DNA of 13,373 nucleotides from JBPEWY01 sp052032225 (GTDB lineage Bacteria > Bacteroidota > Bacteroidia > Flavobacteriales > Flavobacteriaceae): contig JBPEWY010000076.1 of assembly GCA_052032225.1 (NCBI GenBank), forward strand, positions 1 to 13,373, written 5' to 3'. Positions within the stretch are counted from its first letter, which is position 1; every line of letters starts with the position of its first letter. A program made the position numbers and the translations under genes. The notes beneath the pieces were generated by a model. It was not told the DNA's origin, searched no databases, and saw nothing but the letters and a program-made list of their open reading frames with translations. Shown in pieces: positions 6,560-13,373 of the stretch.

Positions 6560-7513
6560 TTATCCTTTATACACTCCCATATTGGCATATTTATCCATTC
6601 TTTTTTCTACCAATTCTTCTGGGGATAACTTTTTTAGTTCATCATAAAGCTTAGTGATGGTCTTAGAAACGGTTTTAAAAGTTGTATCTCTGTCGTAATG
6701 AGCACCACCAAGCGGCTCTTTAATTATACCGTCTATAAGCTTAAGCTTTTTCATGTCTTTTGCAGTAAGTTTAAGTGCTTCTGCTGCTTGCTCTTTGTAT
6801 TCCCAACTTCTCCAAAGAATTGATGAGCAAGATTCTGGTGAAATTACAGAGTACCAAGTGTTTTCTAACATTAAAACTTTATCTCCAACACCAATTCCTA
6901 AAGCACCTCCCGAAGCTCCTTCACCAACTATTATAACAATAATAGGCACTTTAAGACGGCTCATTTCTAGAATGTTTCTTGCAATAGCTTCTCCTTGCCC
7001 TCTTTCTTCGGCTTCAATACCAGGATACGCACCAGGAGTATCTACAAACGAAACTACCGGAATACCAAATTTTTCGGCCATTTTCATTAATCGTAATGCT
7101 TTTCTGTACCCTTCCGGGTTGGCCATACCAAAGTTTCTGTACTGTCTGGTTTTTGTATTGTATCCTTTTTGGGTTCCTATAAACATATAGGTTTGATCAC
7201 CGATTTTACCTAAACCGCCAATCATTGCTTTATCGTCTTTTACGGTTCTATCTCCATGAAGTTCTAAAAAGGTATCACCGCAAAGAGCTCTAATATAATC
7301 TAGCGTGTAAGGTCTTGAGGGGTGTCTTGACAACTGAACTCGTTGCCAAGCGGTTAAATTTTCGTAGATATTCTTTTTAGTTTCAGCTAATTTCTTTTCT
7401 ATTTGTTTGCATGTATCAGTAACATCTACATCACTCTCGTCTCCTATTAATTTACATTTTTCTAGTTGCTCTTGTAACTCTTTTATTGGCAACTCAAAAT
7501 CTAAGTATTCCAT
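6560..7513 (-). CDS. accA: Acetyl-CoA carboxylase carboxyltransferase subunit alpha
   Basis: AccA is one half of the carboxyltransferase of acetyl-CoA carboxylase. With AccD it transfers the carboxyl group from biotin-carried carboxybiotin to acetyl-CoA, giving malonyl-CoA for fatty acid synthesis. The 317 residues match E. coli AccA (319). An N-terminal helical region (1-60) precedes the crotonase-fold core. Diagnostic blocks are SRHPSRPYTLDYI (62-74), GRQ-equivalent NPEGYRKALRLM, FVDTPGAYPGIEAEERGQGEAIARN (156-180) and the oxyanion-hole region GEGASGGALGIGVGD (197-211). The ATG at 7513 yields the normal N-terminus MEYLDFELPI. A -7 element lies about 36 nt upstream, and a terminator follows the gene, so it is probably a single-gene unit. 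The accD partner is not in this window. Confidence 0.97.
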   Translation of the reverse strand: MEYLDFELPIKELQEQLEKCKLIGDESDVDVTDTCKQIEKKLAETKKNIYENLTAWQRVQLSRHPSRPYTLDYIRALCGDTFLELHGDRTVKDDKAMIGGLGKIGDQTYMFIGTQKGYNTKTRQYRNFGMANPEGYRKALRLMKMAEKFGIPVVSFVDTPGAYPGIEAEERGQGEAIARNILEMSRLKVPIIVIIVGEGASGGALGIGVGDKVLMLENTWYSVISPESCSSILWRSWEYKEQAAEALKLTAKDMKKLKLIDGIIKEPLGGAHYDRDTTFKTVSKTITKLYDELKKLSPEELVEKRMDKYANMGVYKG

Positions 7514-7548
7514 GAGTGTATGGGTTTGGTTTTATAAAATACAGCGTA

Positions 7549-7556
7549 CAAATATA
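7549..7556 (-). promoter_or_regulatory. -7 promoter element of accA
   Basis: On the minus strand this reads TATATTTG, an exact match to TAnnTTTG, 35 nt before the accA ATG in the 48-nt gap after the transporter gene. No clear TTG is found 19-21 nt further upstream, where the end of the transporter gene lies, so only half of the promoter is supported. Confidence 0.5.
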
Positions 7557-7561
7557 AAACT

Positions 7562-8470
7562 TTATACAGTACCTCTTTTAGTTAGTTTAGATTTTATTGC
7601 TGATTTATTTTTGAGTATTCCGTTAGCTACTACAGTTGAAAGTATTATTAATGCTCCTATATAAAAATTGGTGTTCATTTTTTCTGATTCTCCTAAAATA
7701 AAATATGCCAAAGCAATACCGTAAACCGGCTCTAAATTAATGGTTAGCATTACCGTATAAGGACTAATATATTTCATAACCTTTACAGAAGCAATAAATG
7801 CATAAGCAGTACAAACAGAGGCCAAAATAATTAAATACACCCAGTCTGAGCTGCTTATATTAAAGAAATGTACGTTTATTTGATTATTTAAAAGCAAGTA
7901 AAATGTTAAAAAAATAACTCCTGAAAGCAGCTCGAAAAAAGAGATTATTGAGGGCCTGTTTTCTTGTACCAGTTTACCGTTAATTAGTGAAAATATTGAT
8001 GATAACAATGCCGATGTAAGCGCTAAAACTATGCCCAATGTGTAAGTTGTATCTACTTTAAAAATTATCCACAAACCATAAATTACTGTCAACCCTAAAA
8101 CAACTTCATACCAAACAAATTTTCTTTTGTACCAAAAAGGCTCAAGTAAAGCAGTAAAAAAAGCTCCGGTAGACATACAAGCTAATGTAATAGATACGTT
8201 AGAGACCTTAATAGCTTTAAAAAAAGTAACCCAGTGTAATGCTATTACAATGCCTGCAATTATGTATAAAAGCAATTGCTTCCTGGTAACTATTAGTGGT
8301 ATTTTTTTGATGATAATGTATGCCAGTACAAATGCAACTGCTAACAACATTCTGTACCAAACTAAAGGAAGTGCATTTAGTGTTATTAACGCTCCTAAAA
8401 CAGCAGTAAAACCCCAAATAAATACTATAAAATGTAAATGAAAATAGTTTTTAAGTTTAACGTTTGGCAT
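7562..8470 (-). CDS. EamA/DMT-superfamily transporter
   Basis: This is an inner-membrane protein of the drug/metabolite transporter superfamily, with two EamA repeats of about five helices each (roughly residues 8-138 and 145-285). Ten hydrophobic segments can be traced. Each repeat ends with the family's typical glutamate-proline turn: LLEPFWYKRKF (108-118) and NLEPVYGIALAYFILGE (245-261). The C-terminus is basic (KNKSAIKSKLTKRG), consistent with a cytoplasmic end. At 302 residues the size is normal. Substrates of EamA proteins vary widely (amino acids, nucleotides, metabolites), and nothing here fixes one. The ATG at 8470 overlaps the 3' end of the upstream permease gene by 14 nt, so it is very likely translated from the same mRNA as tgt and that permease. 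Confidence 0.92.
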   Translation of the reverse strand: MPNVKLKNYFHLHFIVFIWGFTAVLGALITLNALPLVWYRMLLAVAFVLAYIIIKKIPLIVTRKQLLLYIIAGIVIALHWVTFFKAIKVSNVSITLACMSTGAFFTALLEPFWYKRKFVWYEVVLGLTVIYGLWIIFKVDTTYTLGIVLALTSALLSSIFSLINGKLVQENRPSIISFFELLSGVIFLTFYLLLNNQINVHFFNISSSDWVYLIILASVCTAYAFIASVKVMKYISPYTVMLTINLEPVYGIALAYFILGESEKMNTNFYIGALIILSTVVANGILKNKSAIKSKLTKRGTV

Positions 8471-9539
8471 TTTGTAATAAGTAAAAAGCTAAGGCTCCAA
8501 AAAGTATGTTAGGTATCATGACTGCTAAAAGTGGTGAAAAACCACTTTGCTCTGCCATTGTACCAAATATTTTATCGAAAAACACAAATGTAAAAGCCAC
8601 CACAACACCAAAAGCTAAGTTTACACCCATACCCCCTCTGCGCTTAACCGAAGATACTGCAACCGCTATTATAGTTAAAATTAAAGCCGAGAGCGGCAAA
8701 CTCCATCGTTTGTACTTAACCAGCAAATACCTGTTAATATTGGGCGACCCTTTTTTGCGTTCTTTTTTTATAAACTCATTAAGTTCAAAAAGGTTTTTGG
8801 TTTCTGCAACATAATTTACCGGAGTTAAATCGTCTAGATTAAAGCTAAATAGCGTATCTAATTTCGGTTTAGTTATAATTAAATCGTCTTTCTCTCCAAT
8901 AATTCTTTTGGTATAACCTGTTAATCTGTAAATACTATCTTTTTCTATCCATCTAATATTTCTGGCAGCAATTTTATATTCTAATTGTAGGCTGTCATTA
9001 AAATGCTCGTACGTAAAATTATACCCAATTTTTCTTGATGGCTCAAAACTGCTTACGTAAATAAAATCGTTTTCATTTACTTGGTTAAATAAATTAGTAG
9101 TTTCTCTTGCTTTCTTTCCTTTTTTTAAATACTTATATCTAAACTCATTAAAACCTTCACTTGCCGGTGGTACAACAAACATCCCCATTATAAAAACAAA
9201 AACAGCTATAATGGCTGCACCAACTAAATAAGGCCTTAGAAAACGTGTAAAAGAAATCCCGGAACTTAAAATGGCAATTATTTCTGTGTTATTTGCCAAT
9301 TTAGAAGTAAACCAAATAACCGATAAAAAAATAAAAAGTGGAAAGAGCATGTTTGCAAAATGAATTGTGAAATCTAAGTAGTATTGCACAATTTCATTAA
9401 AAGGCACTTCTTGCTCTATCATTTTACCAACCTTTTCTGAAACATCTACCATGATGCCAATGGGCACAAACATGAGTATCATTACAAAAAAGGTTACTAA
9501 ATACCTTTTTAATATATATCTGTCTACAATTTTTAGCAT
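8457..9539 (-). CDS. LptF/LptG-family LPS export permease (YjgP/YjgQ)
   Basis: LptF and LptG form the membrane part of the LptB2FG ABC transporter, which extracts lipopolysaccharide from the inner membrane and passes it to LptC and LptA. The 360 residues show the family layout. Three N-terminal membrane helices (about 12-32, 57-78, 102-122) come first, then a periplasmic beta-jellyroll of about 150 residues, then three C-terminal helices (about 277-297, 302-322, 336-356). The N-terminal LKIVDRYILKRYLVTF and the LSSGISFTRFLRPYL coupling segment (91-105) are typical. The family member cannot be assigned as F or G from sequence alone, and no second permease or lptB is in the window. The ATG shares one base with the tgt stop codon (TAATG), which points to translational coupling. 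Confidence 0.93.
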   Translation of the reverse strand: MLKIVDRYILKRYLVTFFVMILMFVPIGIMVDVSEKVGKMIEQEVPFNEIVQYYLDFTIHFANMLFPLFIFLSVIWFTSKLANNTEIIAILSSGISFTRFLRPYLVGAAIIAVFVFIMGMFVVPPASEGFNEFRYKYLKKGKKARETTNLFNQVNENDFIYVSSFEPSRKIGYNFTYEHFNDSLQLEYKIAARNIRWIEKDSIYRLTGYTKRIIGEKDDLIITKPKLDTLFSFNLDDLTPVNYVAETKNLFELNEFIKKERKKGSPNINRYLLVKYKRWSLPLSALILTIIAVAVSSVKRRGGMGVNLAFGVVVAFTFVFFDKIFGTMAEQSGFSPLLAVMIPNILFGALAFYLLQNAKR

Positions 9540-10669
9540 TACAAGCGGTTATTCATTTGCTTAACCATTTGGTCTTTCCAGGTTTTAAAATCTCCCTCTA
9601 AAATATGTTTTCTAGCTTCTCTAACCAACCAAAGATAAAAACCTAAGTTATGAATTGATGCTATTTGCTTTCCTAAAAACTCGTTGGCAGCAAATAAGTG
9701 TCTTAAATATGCTTTAGAATATTGGGTATCTACGTAGGTTATGCCCATCTCGTCTATAGGAGAGAAATCATTCTCCCACTTTTTGTTTTTTATATTTATA
9801 ATGCCATTTGCCGTAAACAACATTCCGTTTCGTGCATTTCTGGTTGGCATAACACAATCAAACATATCTACCCCTAATGCTATGTTTTCTAAAATATTAA
9901 TTGGTGTTCCTACGCCCATTAAATATCTGGGTTTGTTAGCAGGAAGAATATCGCAAACTACTTCTGTCATGGCATACATTTCTTCTGCAGGCTCACCAAC
10001 AGATAATCCTCCAATTGCATTTCCGTCTGCACCAACATTAGCTATATATTCTGCAGATTGTTGTCTTAAATCTTTATAAACAGAACCTTGTACAATAGGA
10101 AATAACGTTTGATTATAACCATACTTTGGAGGTATTTTTTTTAAGTGATTTACGCATCTGTCTAACCATCTATGCGTCATGTGCATAGAGCGTTTTGCGT
10201 AGTTATAATCGCAAGGATAAGGTGTACATTCATCAAAAGCCATTATAATGTCTGCCCCAATACTTCGTTGAATTTCCATTACGTTTTCTGGAGTAAAAAC
10301 ATGGTAAGAACCGTCTATATGGCTTTTAAATTTAACCCCTTCTTCTTTTATTTTTCTGTTAGCAGATAGCGAGTAAACCTGGTAACCTCCGCTATCTGTT
10401 AAAATATTTCTATCCCAACCCATAAATTTATGAAGCCCTCCGGCTTGTTCTAAAATATGAGTTTTAGGACGCAAGTATAAATGGTAGGTATTACCTAAAA
10501 TTATATCAGGATTAATATCTTCTTTTAATTCTCTTTGGTGCACTCCTTTCACAGAGGCAACAGTACCTACAGGCATAAAAATAGGAGTCTGTATAGTACC
10601 GTGATCTGTAGTAATAGTCCCTGCTCTTGCTTTACTCTGCGGGTCTGTTTTATGTAGTTCGAATTTCAT
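9539..10669 (-). CDS. tgt: tRNA-guanine(34) transglycosylase, lacking the usual Zn cysteines
   Basis: TGT exchanges guanine 34 of tRNAs with GUN anticodons (Tyr, His, Asn, Asp) for preQ1, the committing step of queuosine formation. The 376 residues match the bacterial enzyme (E. coli 375). Catalytic features are present: LTDSGGYQVYSL with D92, AFDECTP (145-150), the substrate-recognition GGLSVGEP (220-227) and the nucleophile region DMFDCVMPTRNARNG (268-282, D271). Bacterial TGTs usually bind zinc through CxCxxC plus a later His. Here the matching stretch reads PIDEMGITYVDTQYSKAYLRH (from about 304) with no cysteine, although the His of SIHNL (H340) remains. The protein is otherwise intact, so this looks like a lineage variant rather than decay. 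The gene heads an overlapping operon with a permease and a transporter, and has a -7 box about 20 nt before its ATG. Confidence 0.96.
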   Translation of the reverse strand: MKFELHKTDPQSKARAGTITTDHGTIQTPIFMPVGTVASVKGVHQRELKEDINPDIILGNTYHLYLRPKTHILEQAGGLHKFMGWDRNILTDSGGYQVYSLSANRKIKEEGVKFKSHIDGSYHVFTPENVMEIQRSIGADIIMAFDECTPYPCDYNYAKRSMHMTHRWLDRCVNHLKKIPPKYGYNQTLFPIVQGSVYKDLRQQSAEYIANVGADGNAIGGLSVGEPAEEMYAMTEVVCDILPANKPRYLMGVGTPINILENIALGVDMFDCVMPTRNARNGMLFTANGIINIKNKKWENDFSPIDEMGITYVDTQYSKAYLRHLFAANEFLGKQIASIHNLGFYLWLVREARKHILEGDFKTWKDQMVKQMNNRL

Positions 10670-10688
10670 AGTAACTCACATGAGTCGG

Positions 10689-10696
10689 CAAAGATA
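10689..10696 (-). promoter_or_regulatory. -7 promoter element of the tgt operon
   Basis: The minus strand reads TATCTTTG, an exact TAnnTTTG match identical to the thrS box, 19 nt before the tgt ATG. No TTG is found at the usual spacing; the nearest TTTTG is about 27 nt upstream. A small palindrome, ACTCA-CA-TGAGT (10674-10685), covers the expected transcription start. The leader is too short for a preQ1 riboswitch. Confidence 0.5.
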
Positions 10697-10783
10697 ACCA
10701 ACTCCTAAACATAATTATGGCTTACAAAATGCAAAAATGTGAATTACTTTCTTTAAAAGGTTAAAAAATGCTGATTTTGAGTT

Positions 10784-10814
10784 TTTGCCAACCCCTAATA
10801 AAAACTTACTTTTG
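10784..10814 (+). promoter_or_regulatory. Bacteroidota-type promoter of the transketolase operon
   Basis: TTTG at 10784-10787 and TACTTTTG at 10807-10814 match the consensus boxes with a 19-nt spacer. Transcription should begin near 10820, about 20 nt before the ATG. A 5-bp inverted repeat, TTGCC (10785-10789) and GGCAA (10816-10820), brackets the promoter; it is too short to call an operator. The promoter lies back to back with that of tgt in a 170-nt divergent gap. Confidence 0.75.
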
Positions 10815-10839
10815 CGGCAACAAATATTAATTGTAACCC

Positions 10840-11685
10840 ATGCCAACAACACAACAATTACAAGATTTAGTAGTACAAGTTCGTAGAGATATTTTACGAA
10901 TGGTGCATGCTGTAAACTCAGGGCACCCAGGAGGTTCTTTAGGTTGTACAGAGTTTTTTGTAGCGATGTACAACGAAATAATGCACTTAAAGGAAGAGTT
11001 TGATATGGATGGAATCGGAGAAGATATTTTTATACTCTCTAACGGCCATATCTCTCCGGTGTATTATAGTGTACTTGCCAGAAGAGGCTATTTTCCGGTT
11101 GAAGAGTTAAAAACCTTCAGAAGAATTAATTCTAGATTACAAGGTCATCCAACCACACATGAAGGCTTACCAGGTGTAAGAATTGCGTCTGGATCATTAG
11201 GCCAAGGAATGTCGGTTGCCATTGGTGCCGCATTAGCTAAAAAGTTAAACAACGATTCACACTTAGTGTTCAGTTTACATGGTGACGGAGAGCTACAAGA
11301 AGGACAAATATGGGAAGCCGCTATGTTTGCAGCCGGTAAAAATGTAGATAATTTAATTGCTACAATAGATTATAACGGAAAGCAAATAGATGGTGCTACA
11401 GACGATGTAATGCCTTTAGGAGATTTAGAGGCTAAGTTTAAAGCCTTTGGTTGGGAAGTAATGCACATTAAAGAAGGTAACAACCTTGAAGCTGTCATTA
11501 ACGGTATGCAAAAAGCCAAGACACTAACCGGCAACGGTAAACCTGTTTGCGTGCTCTTACACACAGAAATGGGTAATGGAGTAGATTTTATGATGCACAC
11601 ACACGCGTGGCATGGTAAAGCTCCAAATGATGAGCAATTAGAAATTGCTTTAGCGCAAAACCCCGAAACACTTGGCGATTACTAA
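10840..11685 (+). CDS. Transketolase, N-terminal (TPP-binding) subunit
   Basis: Transketolase moves two-carbon ketol units between sugar phosphates in the non-oxidative pentose phosphate pathway. Here the enzyme is made as two proteins, and this 281-residue one is the thiamine-diphosphate half. It carries SGHPGGSLG (27-35, with H29), the QGHPTTHEGLPG segment (101-112, H103), GSLGQGMSVAIGAAL (118-132) and the TPP/metal-binding motif starting GDGELQEGQIWEAAMFAAGK (148-167) and ending IDYN (176-179). It ends naturally at Y281 with a stop, followed by an 18-nt gap and a separate ATG for the C-terminal half. Both parts are intact, so this is a genuine split gene rather than a frameshift. Split transketolases are known from archaea and many bacteria. 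The ATG at 10840 lies about 25 nt after a strong -7 box. Confidence 0.95.
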   Translation: MPTTQQLQDLVVQVRRDILRMVHAVNSGHPGGSLGCTEFFVAMYNEIMHLKEEFDMDGIGEDIFILSNGHISPVYYSVLARRGYFPVEELKTFRRINSRLQGHPTTHEGLPGVRIASGSLGQGMSVAIGAALAKKLNNDSHLVFSLHGDGELQEGQIWEAAMFAAGKNVDNLIATIDYNGKQIDGATDDVMPLGDLEAKFKAFGWEVMHIKEGNNLEAVINGMQKAKTLTGNGKPVCVLLHTEMGNGVDFMMHTHAWHGKAPNDEQLEIALAQNPETLGDY

Positions 11686-11703
11686 CCTTTTAATTAGAAA
11701 ACA

Positions 11704-12657
11704 ATGAAAAAATATATAGATACCGGAAAAAAAGATACCAGAAGCGGTTTTGGTGCCGGACTTGCAGAATTAGGAAGAACCAACCCCAATGTTGTTGCTC
11801 TTTGCGCTGATTTGGTAGGCTCTTTGAAAATGGATGAGTTTATAAAAGAAAATCCTGATAGATTTTTTCAGGTAGGAATTGCAGAGGCCAATATGATGGG
11901 GATTGCTGCCGGATTAACCATTGGAGGTAAAATTCCGTTTACAGGTACTTTTGCTAACTTTTCTACCGGACGCGTATACGATCAGATTAGACAGTCTATA
12001 GCCTACTCCGGTAAAAATGTAAAAATATGTGCCTCTCATGCCGGCCTAACTCTAGGAGAAGACGGGGCAACGCATCAAATATTAGAAGACATAGGATTAA
12101 TGAAAATGCTTCCCGGAATGGTTGTAATTAACCCATGCGATTATAACCAAACTAAAGCTGCTACTATTGCTATTGCAGATTATGTTGGACCGGTTTATTT
12201 ACGTTTTGGTAGACCAAAAGTAGCCAACTTCACTCCAGAAAATCAGAAATTCGAAATTGGTAAAGCCATTAAATTAACTGAAGGAACAGACGTTACCATT
12301 ATAGCAACCGGACATATGGTTTGGGAAGCACTACAAGCTGCAGAATCTTTAGAGCAAGAAGGTATAAGCGCAGAAGTAATTAATATTCATACCATAAAAC
12401 CTTTAGACGAAGAAGCAATTTTAGAGTCTGTAAGCAAAACTAAGTGTGTAGTTACTGCAGAAGAACATAACTATCTTGGTGGTTTAGGTGAAAGTGTTGC
12501 AAGAGTTTTAGCTAAAAACAAGCCAACCCCACAAGAGTTTGTTGCCACTAACGACACTTTTGGAGAAAGTGGAACACCAGAAGAGTTAATGAAAAAGTAC
12601 GGTATTAACGCCTCTGCAATCCAAAAAGCAGTTAAAAACGTACTTAAAAGAAAATAG
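11704..12657 (+). CDS. Transketolase, C-terminal (pyrimidine-binding) subunit
   Basis: This 317-residue protein supplies the pyrimidine-binding and C-terminal domains of transketolase and should pair with the product of the gene just upstream. It starts DTRSGFGAGLAEL and contains GIAEANMMGIAAGLT (58-72), whose E61 is the expected glutamate that activates the TPP aminopyrimidine ring. SHAGLTLGEDGATHQILED (111-129; H112 and H124) is the typical substrate-pocket region. The C-terminal domain (about 185-317) includes VTIIATGHMVWEALQAAE and INIHTIKPLDEEAI. A DXPS-synthase (Dxs) half is excluded because Dxs is a longer single chain. The 18-nt spacing makes cotranslation and equal dosage likely. Together the halves total 598 residues, a little shorter than single-chain enzymes. 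Confidence 0.95.
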   Translation: MKKYIDTGKKDTRSGFGAGLAELGRTNPNVVALCADLVGSLKMDEFIKENPDRFFQVGIAEANMMGIAAGLTIGGKIPFTGTFANFSTGRVYDQIRQSIAYSGKNVKICASHAGLTLGEDGATHQILEDIGLMKMLPGMVVINPCDYNQTKAATIAIADYVGPVYLRFGRPKVANFTPENQKFEIGKAIKLTEGTDVTIIATGHMVWEALQAAESLEQEGISAEVINIHTIKPLDEEAILESVSKTKCVVTAEEHNYLGGLGESVARVLAKNKPTPQEFVATNDTFGESGTPEELMKKYGINASAIQKAVKNVLKRK

Positions 12658-12707
12658 TGGTAGGGTTTTTGATACCCAAACTGTTTAGTAACTAAAAAAA
12701 TTGAATT

Positions 12708-13295
12708 ATGAAAAAATTGCTTTTTTTATCTGCTGCACTATTAGTGGCTTCTTTTTCAACGGCTCAAACCAGCTCAAGTTTTGGAGTTAAAGCCGGTTTA
12801 AACTACAATGGCAACGGAGATTATTTTGACTCTGCTGAAAATGCCTATAAAGACCCCGATAAAAACTTAGGATTTCACGTTGGTATTTATGGAAAAATAG
12901 GCGAAAAACTTTACTTCAGACCAGAGTTAGTTTACACCAGTACCAAAAGTGATTATGAAAATGAAGATTTTAAAATGCAAAAATTAGATGCTCCTTTACT
13001 TGTAGGTGCTAAAATTATTGGCCCTGTTAGTGTATTTGGAGGACCATCTTTACAATACATTTTAGATACAGATTTTGAAGATGTTACTTTAGGTGATGTT
13101 GAAAATGATTTTACAATCGGACTTAATTTTGGAGCTGCTATAGATTTTGGCTCTTTTGGTATTGATTTACGTTACGAAAGAGGATTTAAAGAAAACGAAG
13201 TTACGTATGTTGACGCTATTGGTGGAGCTAATGCAGTATCTAGAATAGACACCAGACCTGATCAATTAATTTTAAGTTTATCGTTAAAACTTTAA
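12708..13295 (+). CDS. Small outer-membrane beta-barrel protein (PorT-like/OmpW-like type)
   Basis: The 195 residues start with a clear signal peptide (MKKLLFLSAALLVASFSTAQ, probable cleavage at residue 20), and the mature part shows alternating beta-strand patterns. Examples are SSFGVKAGLNYNG, LGFHVGIYGKIGEKLYFRPELVYTSTK, VSVFGGPSLQYIL, FTIGLNFGAAIDFG and FGIDLRYERGF. It ends in LILSLSLKL, a terminal strand usual for outer-membrane barrels. This fits the eight-stranded outer membrane beta-barrel domain that is very common in Bacteroidota. No specific ligand or role can be read from it. It begins 50 nt after the transketolase gene. I see no good promoter box in that gap, so it may be the third gene of that operon. 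A terminator follows 15 nt after the stop. Confidence 0.9.
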   Translation: MKKLLFLSAALLVASFSTAQTSSSFGVKAGLNYNGNGDYFDSAENAYKDPDKNLGFHVGIYGKIGEKLYFRPELVYTSTKSDYENEDFKMQKLDAPLLVGAKIIGPVSVFGGPSLQYILDTDFEDVTLGDVENDFTIGLNFGAAIDFGSFGIDLRYERGFKENEVTYVDAIGGANAVSRIDTRPDQLILSLSLKL

Positions 13296-13310
13296 AAAAA
13301 TATATATCAA

Positions 13311-13341
13311 AAAAAAAGCGGCTTTAAAAGCCGCTTTTTTT
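13311..13341. terminator. Bidirectional intrinsic terminator
   Basis: AGCGGC (13317-13322) pairs with GCCGCT (13330-13335), with TTT/AAA partly extending inward and seven A facing seven T outward. The near-symmetry gives a U tract on either strand. It ends the transketolase/beta-barrel unit and may also serve a convergent gene entering from the right. Confidence 0.9.
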
Positions 13342-13343
13342 AT

Positions 13344-13373
13344 TTAATTATTGTCGTTATCTAAATAATCTGG
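13344..13373 (-). CDS. Possible 3' end of a convergent gene (partial)
   Basis: On the minus strand the last 30 bases read open as P-D-Y-L-D-N-D-N-N followed by TAA at 13346-13344, directly before the symmetric terminator. The placement is what a convergent gene would show, and the acidic, Asn-rich tail is plausible for a protein C-terminus. Only nine codons are visible, so neither the frame nor a product can be established. Confidence 0.35.
   Translation of the reverse strand, partial: PDYLDNDNN

Noticed and set aside
6753..7190. 145-codon plus-strand open frame inside accA
   Set aside because: It is antisense to a fully supported accA and its translation shows no family features; other long frames opposite tgt, dnaB and lptF/G are likewise shadows.
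10670..10688. preQ1 riboswitch upstream of tgt
   Set aside because: The expected leader is under 20 nt and shows no aptamer-like stem.
11686..11703. Frameshift splitting a single transketolase gene
   Set aside because: Each half ends or starts at a natural domain boundary with its own stop and ATG, and no extra coding sequence is lost.
12658..12707. Promoter or terminator between transketolase and the beta-barrel gene
   Set aside because: Only a weak GGGT/ACCC pairing and no TAnnTTTG box are visible, so neither can be supported.

Overview
The window is AT-rich housekeeping DNA from a member of Bacteroidota, most probably a marine-type Flavobacteriaceae. The evidence is the Bacteroidota promoter signature (TAnnTTTG at -7, with TTG about 19-20 nt upstream in the best cases), the near absence of Shine-Dalgarno sequences, a flavobacterial IF-3 N-terminus read from a non-AUG codon, a split transketolase, and gene neighbours (thrS-infC-rpmI-rplT; tgt-lptF/G-eamA) familiar from that family. 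No mobile element, CRISPR array, tRNA, rRNA or defence system is visible.

Layout. 1-331: gene-free leader with a T-rich stretch, a structured small-RNA candidate ending in a 12-13 bp hairpin, and the thrS promoter. 332-3527 (+): a translation operon with threonyl-tRNA synthetase, initiation factor IF-3 (true start is a rare ATA at 2302), ribosomal protein L35 and ribosomal protein L20, closed by a bidirectional terminator. 3582-6402 (-): replicative helicase DnaB, then a secreted protein usually labelled 'asparagine synthetase B' that does not look like one. 6560-7513 (-): acetyl-CoA carboxylase alpha subunit with its own -7 element and terminator. 7562-10669 (-): a tightly overlapping tgt, LptF/LptG-family permease and EamA-family transporter operon. 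10670-10839: divergent promoter region. 10840-13295 (+): the two transketolase halves, then a small outer-membrane beta-barrel protein and a terminator. The last 30 bases look like the 3' end of a convergent gene.

Functionally the genes serve core processes: tRNA charging, initiation and 50S ribosome proteins; replication; fatty-acid precursor synthesis; queuosine tRNA modification; LPS transport; and the non-oxidative pentose phosphate pathway. I did not find a new multi-gene system. The most interesting signals are regulatory or structural: a perfect 17-bp inverted repeat whose arms flank the rpmI-rplT pair, the non-AUG start of infC, a TGT enzyme without the usual zinc cysteines, and a misnamed secreted protein with a glutamine-amidotransferase-like look.
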